Shown: positions 45,760 to 54,200, counted from the stretch's first letter. The stretch is 64,000 bases of DNA from Limimonas halophila (GCF_900100655.1 NZ_FNCE01000010.1:29772-93771), one strand, 5' to 3'. Translations and numbers: made by a program. Notes: generated by a model from the sequence alone, not told the origin.

Positions 45760-47148
45760 ATGACGCGACAGCTTCAATGCATTTCCCCGATCGACGGCCA
45801 GGTCTACGCCGAGCGGCCCTACGCCTCGCAGGCGGAACTGGACGCGGCGCTCGACCGGGCGCAGCGCGCGCAGGCGGACTGGCGGCAGGTGCCGCTGGAC
45901 CGGCGCATCGCCATCCTGAACGACGCCATCGACCGCTTCGTCGCCGAGCGCGAGCAGATCGGCGAGGAGATCACGGCGCAGATGGGGCGGCCCATCAAGG
46001 CGTCGCCCAAGGAAGCCAACATCTTCGAGGAGCGCGCCCGCTACATGCTGCGGGTCGCGCCGGAGGAGCTTGAGCGCCTGGAGATCGCGGACGACCGGGG
46101 CCGGCGCCAGTTTATCAAGCGCGAGCCGGTGGGCGTGGCGCTCGTCGTGGTGCCGTGGAACTACCCCTACATGACGGCTGTGAACTCCGTCTGGCCGGCG
46201 CTGGCGGCGGGCAACGCCGTAATCCACAAGCCCTCGGCGCAGACGCCGCTGTCGGCGGAGCGCTTCGCCCGCGTGCTGCACGAGGCCGGGCTGCCCGAGG
46301 GCGTGTTCCAGGCCGTCCACCTGGACCGCACAATGACCTCCGGCGCGGTGGCGGACCCGCGCGTGGACTTCGTCGCCTTCACCGGCTCGGTGCCGGGCGG
46401 GCGCGCCGTGCAGGCGGCCGCGGACGGCAACTTCCCGGGCATGGGGCTGGAGCTGGGCGGCAAGGACCCCGGCTACGTGCGCCCGGACGCCGACATCGCC
46501 AAGGCCGTCGCGGGCACGGCCGAGGCCGCCTTCTTCAACAGCGGCCAGTCGTGCTGCGCGCTGGAGCGCCTCTACGTCCACGCCGACGTCTACGACGACT
46601 TCCTCGCCCGCTTCGTCGAGGAGGTGAAGGGCTTCACCCTGGGCGACCCGCGCGATCCCAACACCTCGCTGGGCCCGCTGGTGCGCACGGACGCCGCGGC
46701 CTTCGTGCGCGAGCAGGTGGACGCCGCCGTGAAGGCCGGCGCGACGGCGCACATCGACCCGGCGGACTTCCCGGCGGCCAAGGACGGCACGCCCTACGTC
46801 GCGCCGCAGGTGCTCACCAACGTCGATCACACCATGGCGATCATGACCGAGGAGACCTTCGGCCCCGCCGTGGGGATCATGAAGGTGGAAAGCGACGACG
46901 AGGCCGTGAAGCTGATGAACGACAGCCAGTTCGGGCTCACCGCCTCGATCTGGACGCGCGACATCGACGCCGCCGAGCGCCTCGGCGAGCGCATCGAAAC
47001 GGGCACCGTCTTCGCCAACCTCGCCGACTACCTGGACCCCGCGCTGGCCTGGGTCGGCGTCAAGCAGACCGGCAAGGGCTGCACGCTCTCGCGCCTGGGC
47101 TATCAACAGCTCACGCGGCCCAAGTCCTTCAACCTGCACCGCGTCTGA
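45760..47148 (+). CDS. NAD(P)-dependent aldehyde dehydrogenase
   Basis: A 462-residue soluble enzyme that oxidises an aldehyde to a carboxylic acid. The catalytic Cys is C265 in FFNSGQSCCAL, the general base is E231 in LELGGKDPG, and VVPWNYPYM is the coenzyme-loop motif. The substrate is not given by sequence. With the neighbouring alcohol dehydrogenase it could complete an alcohol to aldehyde to acid sequence on a gamma-glutamyl compound. Confidence 0.93.
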   Translation: MTRQLQCISPIDGQVYAERPYASQAELDAALDRAQRAQADWRQVPLDRRIAILNDAIDRFVAEREQIGEEITAQMGRPIKASPKEANIFEERARYMLRVAPEELERLEIADDRGRRQFIKREPVGVALVVVPWNYPYMTAVNSVWPALAAGNAVIHKPSAQTPLSAERFARVLHEAGLPEGVFQAVHLDRTMTSGAVADPRVDFVAFTGSVPGGRAVQAAADGNFPGMGLELGGKDPGYVRPDADIAKAVAGTAEAAFFNSGQSCCALERLYVHADVYDDFLARFVEEVKGFTLGDPRDPNTSLGPLVRTDAAAFVREQVDAAVKAGATAHIDPADFPAAKDGTPYVAPQVLTNVDHTMAIMTEETFGPAVGIMKVESDDEAVKLMNDSQFGLTASIWTRDIDAAERLGERIETGTVFANLADYLDPALAWVGVKQTGKGCTLSRLGYQQLTRPKSFNLHRV

Positions 47149-47198
47149 CCGCCGTTCCCGCCACCGCATCCGAGTTGTTCAACAGGGGCGCGCCAACC

Positions 47199-48368
47199 AT
47201 GAGCCAGCCGACCGCGACCTGGACCTTCCCCACCACCATCCGCTTCGGCGCCGGCCGCCGGCGCGAGCTGGCCGAGGCCTGCCGGGCCGTCGGCATGCAC
47301 CGCCCGCTCGTCGTCACCGACGCCGGCCTGGCCGACCACGGCATCATCCGGGAAATCCTCACCCTCGTCCGCGCGGACGGCCTAGAGGCCGGGCTGTTCG
47401 CCGACGTGAAGGGCAACCCCACGAGCGAGAACGTCGACCGCGGCGTCGAGGCCCTGCGCGCCGGCGGCCACGACGGTGTCATCGTCGTCGGCGGCGGCAG
47501 CGCCATGGACGCCGGCAAGGCCATCGCCTTCATGACCGCGCAGACGCTGGGAATGGAGACCTTCGAGGACATCGGCGACAACTGGAAGCAGGCCAACCAC
47601 GCGGGCATCCTGCCGTCGATCGCGCTGCCGACCACGGCCGGCACGGGCTCCGAGGTCGGGCGCGCCTCGGTCATCCACGTCGCCGCCGTGGACCGCAAGG
47701 TGGTCGTCTTCCACCCCGAGATCCTGCCCAAGCAGGTGATCGCCGATCCCGAGCTGACCACCGGCCTGCCGCCGTGGGTGACGGCCGCCACGGGCATGGA
47801 CGCGCTGGCGCACTGCCTGGAGGCCTACTGTGCGCCCAGCTATCACCCCATGGCCAAGGGCATCGCCGTCGAGGGCACGCGTTTGGTCAAGAAGTCGCTG
47901 GTGCGCGCCTACACCGACGGCACCGACCTGGAAGCGCGCTCGGACATGCTGGCGGCGGCGATGATGGGCTGCGTCGCCTTCCAGAAGGGGCTCGGCGGCA
48001 TCCACGCCATGAGCCACCCCGTCGGCTCGATCTACGACACCCACCACGGCCTGACGAACGCCGTGGTGATGCCCTACGTGCTCGCTTTCAACCGCTCGGC
48101 CGTCGAGGGCGATCTGGGCCGGCTGGCCGGCTACCTGGAGCTGCCCAAGGCGTCGTTCGAGGGCGTCATGGACTGGGTCACCGAGCTGCGCCGCGAGCTG
48201 CAGATCCCGCAGACCCTGGCCGAGCTGGGCGTGGGCACGGAGCGCATCGACGACATGGCCGCGATGGGGGAGATCGATCCCACCGCGGGCGGCAACCCCA
48301 TCCCCCTCACGCGGGACAACCTGCGTCCGCTGTTCGAAAACGCAATATCGGGTAAAATAGACAATTAA
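47199..48368 (+). CDS. Iron-containing alcohol dehydrogenase
   Basis: A 389-residue group III alcohol dehydrogenase. The NAD-binding GGGSAMDAGKAIA lies near residue 95, followed by LPTTAGTGSEVG. The metal-binding Asp and His residues are in GMDALAHCLEAYCAP and GIHAMSHPVGSIYDTHHG. It oxidises a primary alcohol or reduces the aldehyde. AGGGG precedes the ATG. It follows the aldehyde dehydrogenase by 50 bases, and a pause of 74 bases separates it from the TRAP permease genes. Confidence 0.93.
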   Translation: MSQPTATWTFPTTIRFGAGRRRELAEACRAVGMHRPLVVTDAGLADHGIIREILTLVRADGLEAGLFADVKGNPTSENVDRGVEALRAGGHDGVIVVGGGSAMDAGKAIAFMTAQTLGMETFEDIGDNWKQANHAGILPSIALPTTAGTGSEVGRASVIHVAAVDRKVVVFHPEILPKQVIADPELTTGLPPWVTAATGMDALAHCLEAYCAPSYHPMAKGIAVEGTRLVKKSLVRAYTDGTDLEARSDMLAAAMMGCVAFQKGLGGIHAMSHPVGSIYDTHHGLTNAVVMPYVLAFNRSAVEGDLGRLAGYLELPKASFEGVMDWVTELRRELQIPQTLAELGVGTERIDDMAAMGEIDPTAGGNPIPLTRDNLRPLFENAISGKIDN

Positions 48369-48442
48369 CCCGGCGACACCGCCGCCAGGGACAACCGCCG
48401 GGGTTGTCGGGCCCCGGCAGGCTCGCGGATGGGGAGGCAGGC

Positions 48443-48955
48443 ATGCCGAAGCCGGTGCGATGGTACATCCTGGCCGTGGACGCCCTGTCCTACTGGGTGG
48501 GGCGGCTGGCGCTGTACCTGATTTTCGTGATGATGGGGACGCTGCTGTTCGCCGCGTTTTCGCGGGTGACGTTCAACCTGTCGTTCGTCTGGCTCGTGGA
48601 AACGATGCAGTTCACGCTCGTCGCCTACTTCCTGCTGGGCGGCGCCTATTCCATGCAGCTCGGCTCGCACGTGCGCATGGATCTCTTTTATGAACGCTGG
48701 TCCGAGCGCACCAAGGCCGTCGTCGACGCGGTCACGATCTGCTTCCTGATCTTTTATCTGGTGTTCCTGCTGTACGGCGGCATCGCCAGCACCGAGTACG
48801 CCATCAAGTACGGCGAAACCAGCCGCACCGCGTGGTCCCCGCCGATGGCGCCCATCAAGGTGATCATGTGCTTCGGGATCGGGCTGATGCTGCTGCAGGC
48901 CACGGCCCGCTTCCTGAAAAACATTGCCGCGGCGCTGGGGGTGCGGGCGACATGA
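48443..48955 (+). CDS. dctQ: TRAP transporter small permease
   Basis: A 170-residue inner-membrane protein with four hydrophobic helices (about 20-45, 55-75, 95-115 and 130-155) typical of DctQ. It partners the large permease and the binding protein encoded at 41.9 kb. GGGGAGG precedes the ATG, and the stop overlaps the dctM start (ATGA). Confidence 0.92.
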   Translation: MPKPVRWYILAVDALSYWVGRLALYLIFVMMGTLLFAAFSRVTFNLSFVWLVETMQFTLVAYFLLGGAYSMQLGSHVRMDLFYERWSERTKAVVDAVTICFLIFYLVFLLYGGIASTEYAIKYGETSRTAWSPPMAPIKVIMCFGIGLMLLQATARFLKNIAAALGVRAT

Positions 48956-50277
48956 GCCACGAAATGATCGCGCTCACGATGCTCGGGGGCATGCTGGTCC
49001 TGTTGTTCACGGGCCAGCGGGTCTTCGGCGCCATCGGCTTCGTCGCCGCCGCCTCGGCGGTGGCGCTCTACGGGACGGGCGGCAACCAGATGCCGTTCAA
49101 CGCCGCGATGACGGTGCTGGACTGGTACCCGCTCGTGACGCTGCCGATGTTCATCTACATGGGCTACATGCTCTCGGAGTCCGGCATCTCCGGGGATCTC
49201 TACAAGATGTTCCACGTCTGGGCCGGTCCGCTCAGCGGCGGCTTGGCGATGGGCACGATCGGGGTGATGCTGGCGATCTCCGCGATGAACGGGCTCTCGG
49301 TCGCGGGCATGGCCATCGGCGCCTCGATCGCGCTGCCGGAGATGATGCGCCGGGGCTACAACAAGCTGATGATCACCGGCACCATCCAGGCCGGCAGCTC
49401 GCTGGGCATCCTGGTGCCGCCGTCCGTCGTGCTGGTGCTCTACGGCATCATCGCCAAGCAGCCCATCGGCCAGCTGTGGCTCGCCGGCATCATTCCGGGC
49501 CTGATCCTGGCGGGTCTGTTCGTTCTCTACATCGGCATCCGCTGCTGGCTGCAGCCGGGGATGGGGCCGCCGCTGCCGCTGGCGGAGCGCCAGGAGTACA
49601 GCTTCGCCGACAAGCTGCGCCTGCTGCGCGCGGGTATTATCCCGCTGGTCATCTTCTTCACGATGATGGGGCTCTTCTTCACCGGCGTGACCAGCCTGGT
49701 GGAAAGCTCCGCCGTGGGCGCGGCGGCGGCCACGATCGTGGCGGCGGTGAAGGGGCGCCTGACGTGGTCGGTGACCGAGAACACCATCCGCAACACGCTC
49801 AGCATCAGCTGCATGTTCCTCTGGGTGATCATGGCGGCGCTGTGCTTCGGCGCGGTGTTCGACGGGATCGGCGCCAAGTACGCGATTCAGTCGCTCTTCC
49901 TGGAGGGCTGGGGGCTCGGCCCGTGGGAGACGCTGATCATGATGCAGCTCTCCTTCATCGTGCTCGGCATGTTCCTGGACGACACGGCGATGCTGGTGAT
50001 CGTGGCGCCGCTCTACGTGCCGCTGGTCATGCGCCTGGGCTTCGATCCCGTGTGGTACGGCGTCCTCTACACGATCACCTGCCAGATCGCGTACATGACC
50101 CCGCCGTTCGGCTACAACCTCTTCCTGATGAAGGCGATGGCGCCCGACGATGTGGGGCTGCGGGACATCTACCTGTCCATCATCCCCTTCGTCTTCATCA
50201 TGGTGATCGGGCTGGCGATCATCATGGCCTTCCCGCAGCTCTCGCTGTGGCTCCCGGAGCTGGTCTACGGCGACTGA
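48952..50277 (+). CDS. dctM: TRAP transporter large permease
   Basis: A 441-residue inner-membrane transporter with about twelve helices, driven by a sodium or proton gradient. It shows the DctM features TLPMFIYMGYMLSESG, GTIQAGSSLGILVPPSVVLVLYG and the C-terminal MLVIVAPLYVPL. It completes the TRAP system with DctQ and DctP. A terminator follows at 50304. Confidence 0.95.
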   Translation: MSHEMIALTMLGGMLVLLFTGQRVFGAIGFVAAASAVALYGTGGNQMPFNAAMTVLDWYPLVTLPMFIYMGYMLSESGISGDLYKMFHVWAGPLSGGLAMGTIGVMLAISAMNGLSVAGMAIGASIALPEMMRRGYNKLMITGTIQAGSSLGILVPPSVVLVLYGIIAKQPIGQLWLAGIIPGLILAGLFVLYIGIRCWLQPGMGPPLPLAERQEYSFADKLRLLRAGIIPLVIFFTMMGLFFTGVTSLVESSAVGAAAATIVAAVKGRLTWSVTENTIRNTLSISCMFLWVIMAALCFGAVFDGIGAKYAIQSLFLEGWGLGPWETLIMMQLSFIVLGMFLDDTAMLVIVAPLYVPLVMRLGFDPVWYGVLYTITCQIAYMTPPFGYNLFLMKAMAPDDVGLRDIYLSIIPFVFIMVIGLAIIMAFPQLSLWLPELVYGD

Positions 50278-50303
50278 GGCCGGCCGGCCCGCGCGACCAA
50301 GAA

Positions 50304-50341
50304 GGCCCCGGTGCGGCGAGGCTGCACCGGGGCCGTGTTTT
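50304..50341 (+). terminator. Intrinsic terminator after dctM
   Basis: An 11-base-pair stem (50304-50314 with 50324-50334) with a nine-base loop, then GTGTTTT. It probably ends the catabolic transcript. Confidence 0.8.
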
Positions 50342-50372
50342 GCCTGCCGCGTTCAGGCCGAGACTGACGGGC

Positions 50373-51293
50373 TCAGCGCGCGCGCACGGCGTTCAGGCGG
50401 TCCGGAAAATTGGTGAAGATCCCCGTGACGCCCCAGTCGATCAGCCGCTGCATCCGGGCCATGGAATCGATGGTGTAGACGTGCACGCCCAGGCCGGCGC
50501 GGCGCGCGGTGTCCACGAAGGCCGCGTCGATCACCTGCCGGTCCTTGTAGTGCATGTTCGTGCCGATGCCGACGGCGTACTCGTCGACCGCGTTGAAATC
50601 GCTGACGCTCACGGCATTGGGCGCTGGCGTGACCTTCTTCCATTCCTTGAGCGGGGCGCCGGCCTCGTAGCCCTTGGGGTGGAACCAGATCAGCTGAACG
50701 AGCGGGATCTCGGGGTTGAGCTCGTGCGCCTTTTGCAGCGAGTCCTGGACGAACGACTGGATGACGATGCTGTCGGCCTCGACCAGATCGTATTCCTCGA
50801 CGAGGTTCACCAGCTTCTTGGTGAGGCCGGGATTTTCGCCGGGCGACTTGATCTCGATGTAATACTTCTGGTCCGTGCCGTATTTCTCGAAAAGCTCGCG
50901 CAGCGTGGGAACCTGGGCGCCCTCGAACGCCGTCTTGGCGCGGTAGGGGTATTTCTCGTTGAACCAGGTGCCCGCGTCGAGCTTCTTGAGCTCCTTGAGC
51001 GTGTAATCGCTCAGCGGCCCCGAGCCGTCCGTCGTGCGGTCGACCTTGGTGTCGTGGAAGGCGACGAGGCGGCCGTCCGCCGTCAACTGGGCGTCCAGTT
51101 CCAGGTAATCGGCGTTCAAGTCGACCGCCTTGTCGAAGGCGGGCATGGTTTCCTCGGGCGCGTGCCCGCTGGCGCCGCGGTGGGCGATGTTCAGGACCTC
51201 GCCGTGATCGGCGAGGGTGTCGGCGCCGGCGGCGGTCGCGCCGACGCAGCTCAGGGACAGCGCGGCGGTGAACAGGCGCAAGACCTGCCGCAT
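50373..51293 (-). CDS. Periplasmic glycerophosphodiester phosphodiesterase
   Basis: A 306-residue exported enzyme that splits glycerophosphodiesters into glycerol 3-phosphate and an alcohol. A signal peptide (1-24, ending AAGA) is followed by the catalytic IAHRGASGHAPEETMPAF (His, Arg, Glu), ELDAQLTADGRLVAFHD (metal Glu/Asp and second His) and the YYIEIKSPG Glu. The start at 51293 is chosen over 51305 because GGAGG lies five bases before it. Confidence 0.94.
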   Translation of the reverse strand: MRQVLRLFTAALSLSCVGATAAGADTLADHGEVLNIAHRGASGHAPEETMPAFDKAVDLNADYLELDAQLTADGRLVAFHDTKVDRTTDGSGPLSDYTLKELKKLDAGTWFNEKYPYRAKTAFEGAQVPTLRELFEKYGTDQKYYIEIKSPGENPGLTKKLVNLVEEYDLVEADSIVIQSFVQDSLQKAHELNPEIPLVQLIWFHPKGYEAGAPLKEWKKVTPAPNAVSVSDFNAVDEYAVGIGTNMHYKDRQVIDAAFVDTARRAGLGVHVYTIDSMARMQRLIDWGVTGIFTNFPDRLNAVRAR

Positions 51294-51351
51294 GGTTGCC
51301 TCCATGATGTTCGGAACACTCGGGAAAAAGCCGTCAGGCTGGCGGAACGCT

Positions 51352-51380
51352 GCCCACCGGGAGGCTGGCTCCCGGTGGGC
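51352..51380 (-). terminator. Hairpin after the acid phosphatase gene
   Basis: A perfect 12-base-pair stem (51352-51363 with 51369-51380) with a five-base loop, 12 bases past the phosphatase stop on the minus strand; a T-run (CTTTTTC) appears about 20 bases further on. Confidence 0.65.
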
Positions 51381-51392
51381 CGGACCGCGTCC

Positions 51393-52193
51393 TTACTCGG
51401 CGATCTTCATGGGCGCGTCCCACGCCTCCAACTCGGTCTCGGTCCAGTCGCCGTAGGTGGCGTTCGGCAGCACGATCCAGTCGGTGCCGAACTTGTCGGC
51501 GTTTTCCTCGACGGCGGCGCGCTTCTCCGCCACGGACCCCTCGAAGGCGCCGTCGAGATCGGCCAGCGAGTCACCGATCAGCATGATGATCTCGTGGTTC
51601 TCGCGGATGGCGGCGCGCCGCTTGGTCTTGGGGTTGCCCTCGCTCCACAGCTTGACGGTTTCCGCGGAAGCCTGCGGCAGCCCCAGCTCCTGGAGCGTGT
51701 CGACGGTGTGGGGCTTGTTCGAGCCGAAGCGGTTGGAGACGTAGAAGATGTTCACGCCCTGCGCGTCGGCATAGGTCAGGAAGTCCTTGGCGCCCGGGAT
51801 CAGCTCGGGCGTGCCCTCGCGCTCCCAGTGGCCCCAGGTGTCCCAGGTGGTGTAGGTGTGGCAGTTGCGCATGTCGCGCACCAGCAGCGGCGTGTTGTCG
51901 ACCAGGGTCTCGTCCGCGTCGGTGACGATGGCGAGGTTCTCGGTGCTGCCGTGGCGGGCCAGCTTGTCGTCCAGCTGCATGCGCGCGACCTTGAAGGCCT
52001 GACGCTGGAGCGCGTCGATCACGGCGGATTGCTGCTGGAACTTCAGGCCTTTCTCGAAGGTGTACTGCTTGCACAGCTTTTCGTCGTCCTCGGCGTGGGC
52101 CGTGCCGAGCGGGACGGCGGCGCCGGCCAGCAGCGCCAGCGTGCCCGCGAGAACCGTGGCTTTCTTCAAAAGCGGCGTACGCATGCGCGTCAT
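51393..52193 (-). CDS. Exported HAD-type acid phosphatase / 5'-nucleotidase (e(P4)-like)
   Basis: A 266-residue periplasmic phosphatase. The signal peptide (residues 1-34) ends AHA. The HAD nucleophile motif appears as VTDADETLVDNTPL, followed by IFYVSNRFG (motif II) and the acidic motif in MLIGDSLADLDGAF. It resembles the lipoprotein e(P4) class of broad acid phosphatases, though no lipobox Cys is present. AGGAGG stands seven bases before the ATG. The glycerophosphodiesterase gene follows 99 bases downstream, so both could be one periplasmic phosphorus-scavenging unit. Confidence 0.88.
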   Translation of the reverse strand: MTRMRTPLLKKATVLAGTLALLAGAAVPLGTAHAEDDEKLCKQYTFEKGLKFQQQSAVIDALQRQAFKVARMQLDDKLARHGSTENLAIVTDADETLVDNTPLLVRDMRNCHTYTTWDTWGHWEREGTPELIPGAKDFLTYADAQGVNIFYVSNRFGSNKPHTVDTLQELGLPQASAETVKLWSEGNPKTKRRAAIRENHEIIMLIGDSLADLDGAFEGSVAEKRAAVEENADKFGTDWIVLPNATYGDWTETELEAWDAPMKIAE

Positions 52194-52647
52194 GTCGTGC
52201 CTCCTGTTCCGGTGCTTTGCGTTATCAAGCCTGTTCGGCGACAGATCGCCGGGTACGGATTTTCGCAGGATAACCGAGATTGATTGAACGTTCAAAAAAA
52301 CATCGTGGATGAGCCGGCGGCACCCGCGCCGCTTACGCATGCATCGCCGTTCAAGCATGGGCGCTCGGCGCAGGCCACCTGTTTGGTCGTACGGACGCGC
52401 ATGGAGCGGAACGCATGGCCTCATGTTGGCTTTGCGCGTCCCTGACATTGTTGAAGCGGCTGGCTTTCAAGGCGATTCGACGCGAATTGAAACCAAATCG
52501 TTCGGCTGTGCCGTTGAGCCCGACTTGCACCGTGGCCGGCGCGGCACCCGGCAGCCACCCGTGGCGGTTTGTTGAGGTTCGGCAATCGAATGTCACGGGG
52601 ACAGTGAAGGCATGGCGTTCGCGGCCGCTCTTGCTTTAAGATAAGGC
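52194..52647. other. Gene-free divergent stretch between phosphatase and LOV genes
   Basis: A stretch of 454 bases. Apart from the palindrome at 52284 and a T/A-rich patch after it, nothing structured was seen. No open frame here has a ribosome site or recognisable product. Confidence 0.5.
52284..52295. promoter_or_regulatory. Palindrome TTGAACGTTCAA, candidate operator
   Basis: A perfect 12-base palindrome 91 bases upstream of the phosphatase start, followed by a seven-A run. Palindromes like this are often bound by TetR-type repressors; no such gene is nearby. Confidence 0.3.
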
Positions 52648-53067
52648 ATGATGCTGCTCGATGAAGCCTACGCACGTATCACGGACGCGGAGCGCGAGCG
52701 CTCCTTCGTGATGAGCGACCCGGCGCGGCCCGACAATCCCATCGTCTTCGCCAACGACGCCTTCCTGCGCCTGACCGGGTACGCGCGCGACGAAGTGATG
52801 GGCCACAATTGCCGCTTCCTGCAAACGCCGGAGACGGATGGGGCCAGCGCGGCCGCCCTGCGCGAGGCCATGACGCAGCCGACCGCGATCACGGTGGACA
52901 TCCTCAACCGGGCGAAGGACGGCACGCCCTTCTGGAACCGCCTGCGCATCCGCCCGATCTTCGGCGACGACGGCAGCCTGGAAAACTTCGTCGGCGTGCA
53001 GAACCCGATCAACGCGGACGATGTGCGCGCCAGCCCACTGTGGGGCATCGCCAGCATGGCGATGTGA
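52648..53067 (+). CDS. Stand-alone LOV-domain photoreceptor protein
   Basis: A 139-residue protein that is nearly all one LOV domain. The flavin-binding motif GHNCRFLQ carries the photoactive Cys 55; the PAS start is NPIVFANDAFLRLTGY and the strand AKDGTPFWNRLRIRPIF follows. There is no kinase, phosphodiesterase or DNA-binding domain, so it matches the short LOV proteins that work by partner binding. The in-frame ATGATG start has AAGG close by. No operon partner lies downstream, since merR is on the opposite strand. Confidence 0.93.
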   Translation: MMLLDEAYARITDAERERSFVMSDPARPDNPIVFANDAFLRLTGYARDEVMGHNCRFLQTPETDGASAAALREAMTQPTAITVDILNRAKDGTPFWNRLRIRPIFGDDGSLENFVGVQNPINADDVRASPLWGIASMAM

Positions 53068-53168
53068 GCCGAAAAAGGGGTGGGGGCCTCGCAAGCCCGC
53101 CACGCCCTCGTGCCGAAGGGCCAGTCGCCGGCGGTTCATCCGGGGCCGGTGCGTGGGGCGACCGGTGT

Positions 53169-53573
53169 TTACGCGTCGCCGCTCAATTCCGCGATGATGG
53201 GGCAAGTGGGTGAGGTGTCGGCCTCGCACCGCGCAACGGTCGCCGCCAGCGTGCGTTCCATGCGCTGGAGATCGGCGATCTTGCACCGCACGTCTTCGAG
53301 ATGCGCGGCGGCGGTCTCCCGGATGTCCGCGCAGCACGGGCCGCGCTCGGCGAGATCCAGCAGCGTGCGGACATCGTCCAGCGTGAAGCCGAGATCGCGG
53401 CTGCGCCGGATGAAGGTCAAGCGGCGGGCGTGGTCCGGGGTGTAGCGGCGGTGCCCGCCGTCGCTCCGCGGGGGCTGGGGCAGCAGGTCGATCTTTTCGT
53501 AATAGCGGATGGTCTCCACCTTCACGGCGGTGCGCCGCGCCAGCTCGCCGATCGTGAACGTCCCGTCCGCCAT
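53169..53573 (-). CDS. merR: Mercury-responsive regulator MerR
   Basis: A 134-residue MerR-family activator. The N-terminal winged helix is FTIGELARRTAVKVETIRYYEK; a dimer helix follows. Cys residues 80/81, 116 and 124 fall where Tn21 MerR has its three mercury ligands (82, 117, 126), and the ending CPIIAELSGDA is nearly the MerR ending. This supports true Hg(II) sensing rather than a metal-unknown MerR. It is divergent from merF. Confidence 0.9.
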   Translation of the reverse strand: MADGTFTIGELARRTAVKVETIRYYEKIDLLPQPPRSDGGHRRYTPDHARRLTFIRRSRDLGFTLDDVRTLLDLAERGPCCADIRETAAAHLEDVRCKIADLQRMERTLAATVARCEADTSPTCPIIAELSGDA

Positions 53574-53584
53574 GCCGTGATCCC

Positions 53585-53615
53585 TTGAATCTATAGTCGC
53601 TACGGCCTTTAGCGT
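53585..53615 (+). promoter_or_regulatory. MerR-type promoter/operator for merF
   Basis: TTGAAT (53585-53590), a 19-base spacer and TAGCGT (53610-53615). The spacer opens with the imperfect dyad CTATAG-TCG-CTACGG (53591-53605). An unusually long 19-base spacer with a dyad inside is the mark of MerR-activated promoters. It lies 12 bases from the merR start, so merR would be autoregulated. Confidence 0.6.
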
Positions 53616-53700
53616 GAGCCGTCACGCGCCCCGGGTGCAAGGCGCGGGGTACCGTGTCGGCGGGGCGGCCAAGGGTTTTCGCAGGAAGGGTTGGGCGAGC

Positions 53701-53898
53701 ATGAAGCTTCTGTGCACGGGGCTGGCGGGCACCGCGATCACCGCGCTGTGCTGTTTCACGCCGCTGCTGGTGGTGCTGTTGGGAAGCCTTGGGCTGTCGG
53801 CGGCGGTGGGATATCTGGATTTCGTGCTGCTGCCGGCGCTGGCGTTCTTTCTCGGTGTCACGGTCTATGCGGCCTGGCGGATGCGACGCCATGCCTGA
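53701..53898 (+). CDS. merF: Mercury transport protein MerF
   Basis: A 65-residue inner-membrane protein with two helices. The paired Cys 17-18 in TALCCFTPLL lie in the first helix, as in MerF, where they pass Hg(II) inward. The second helix is FVLLPALAFFLGVTVYAAW. It is shorter than typical MerF (about 80), lacking the second Cys pair. It overlaps the next gene by eight bases. Confidence 0.82.
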   Translation: MKLLCTGLAGTAITALCCFTPLLVVLLGSLGLSAAVGYLDFVLLPALAFFLGVTVYAAWRMRRHA

Positions 53899-54115
53899 GG
53901 TTCACTCGACCATCACCTGCCCGTACTGCGGTCACACGCGCACGGAAAGTATGCCGCTGAATGCCTGCGTCGCCTTTTACGCCTGCGCGGGGTGCGAGCG
54001 GCTGCTGCGCCCGAAGGCGGGCGATTGCTGCGTGTTCTGTTCCTACGGCACGCAGCCGTGCCCGCCGGTGCAGGACGCCGATGCGGGAGGTCCCGATGGC
54101 TGCTGCGGGGCGTGA
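53891..54115 (+). CDS. GDCCVxC-domain protein
   Basis: A 74-residue Cys-rich protein of the GDCCVxC family. Its features are a zinc-ribbon-like CPYCGH (about 10), YACAGCERLL and the defining GDCCVFCSYGTQPCPP. The family also occurs in selenoprotein form; here all relevant codons are ordinary Cys codons. It is seen in mercury resistance loci and is presumed to bind thiophilic metal. The reading frame overlaps merF, so the two are coupled. Confidence 0.8.
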   Translation: MPEVHSTITCPYCGHTRTESMPLNACVAFYACAGCERLLRPKAGDCCVFCSYGTQPCPPVQDADAGGPDGCCGA

Positions 54116-54200
54116 CCCCCAGCGCGCGTTCGGGCTTTTCGTTCGTTCGCCTTGTGGACGCCGATGAATCCGCCCGGCACATCGGCAGGCCACCGGCAGG

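Noticed and set aside
53891..54115. Selenocysteine in the GDCCVxC protein.
   Set aside because: The relevant positions are ordinary TGC/TGT Cys codons, and no in-frame TGA occurs before the true stop.
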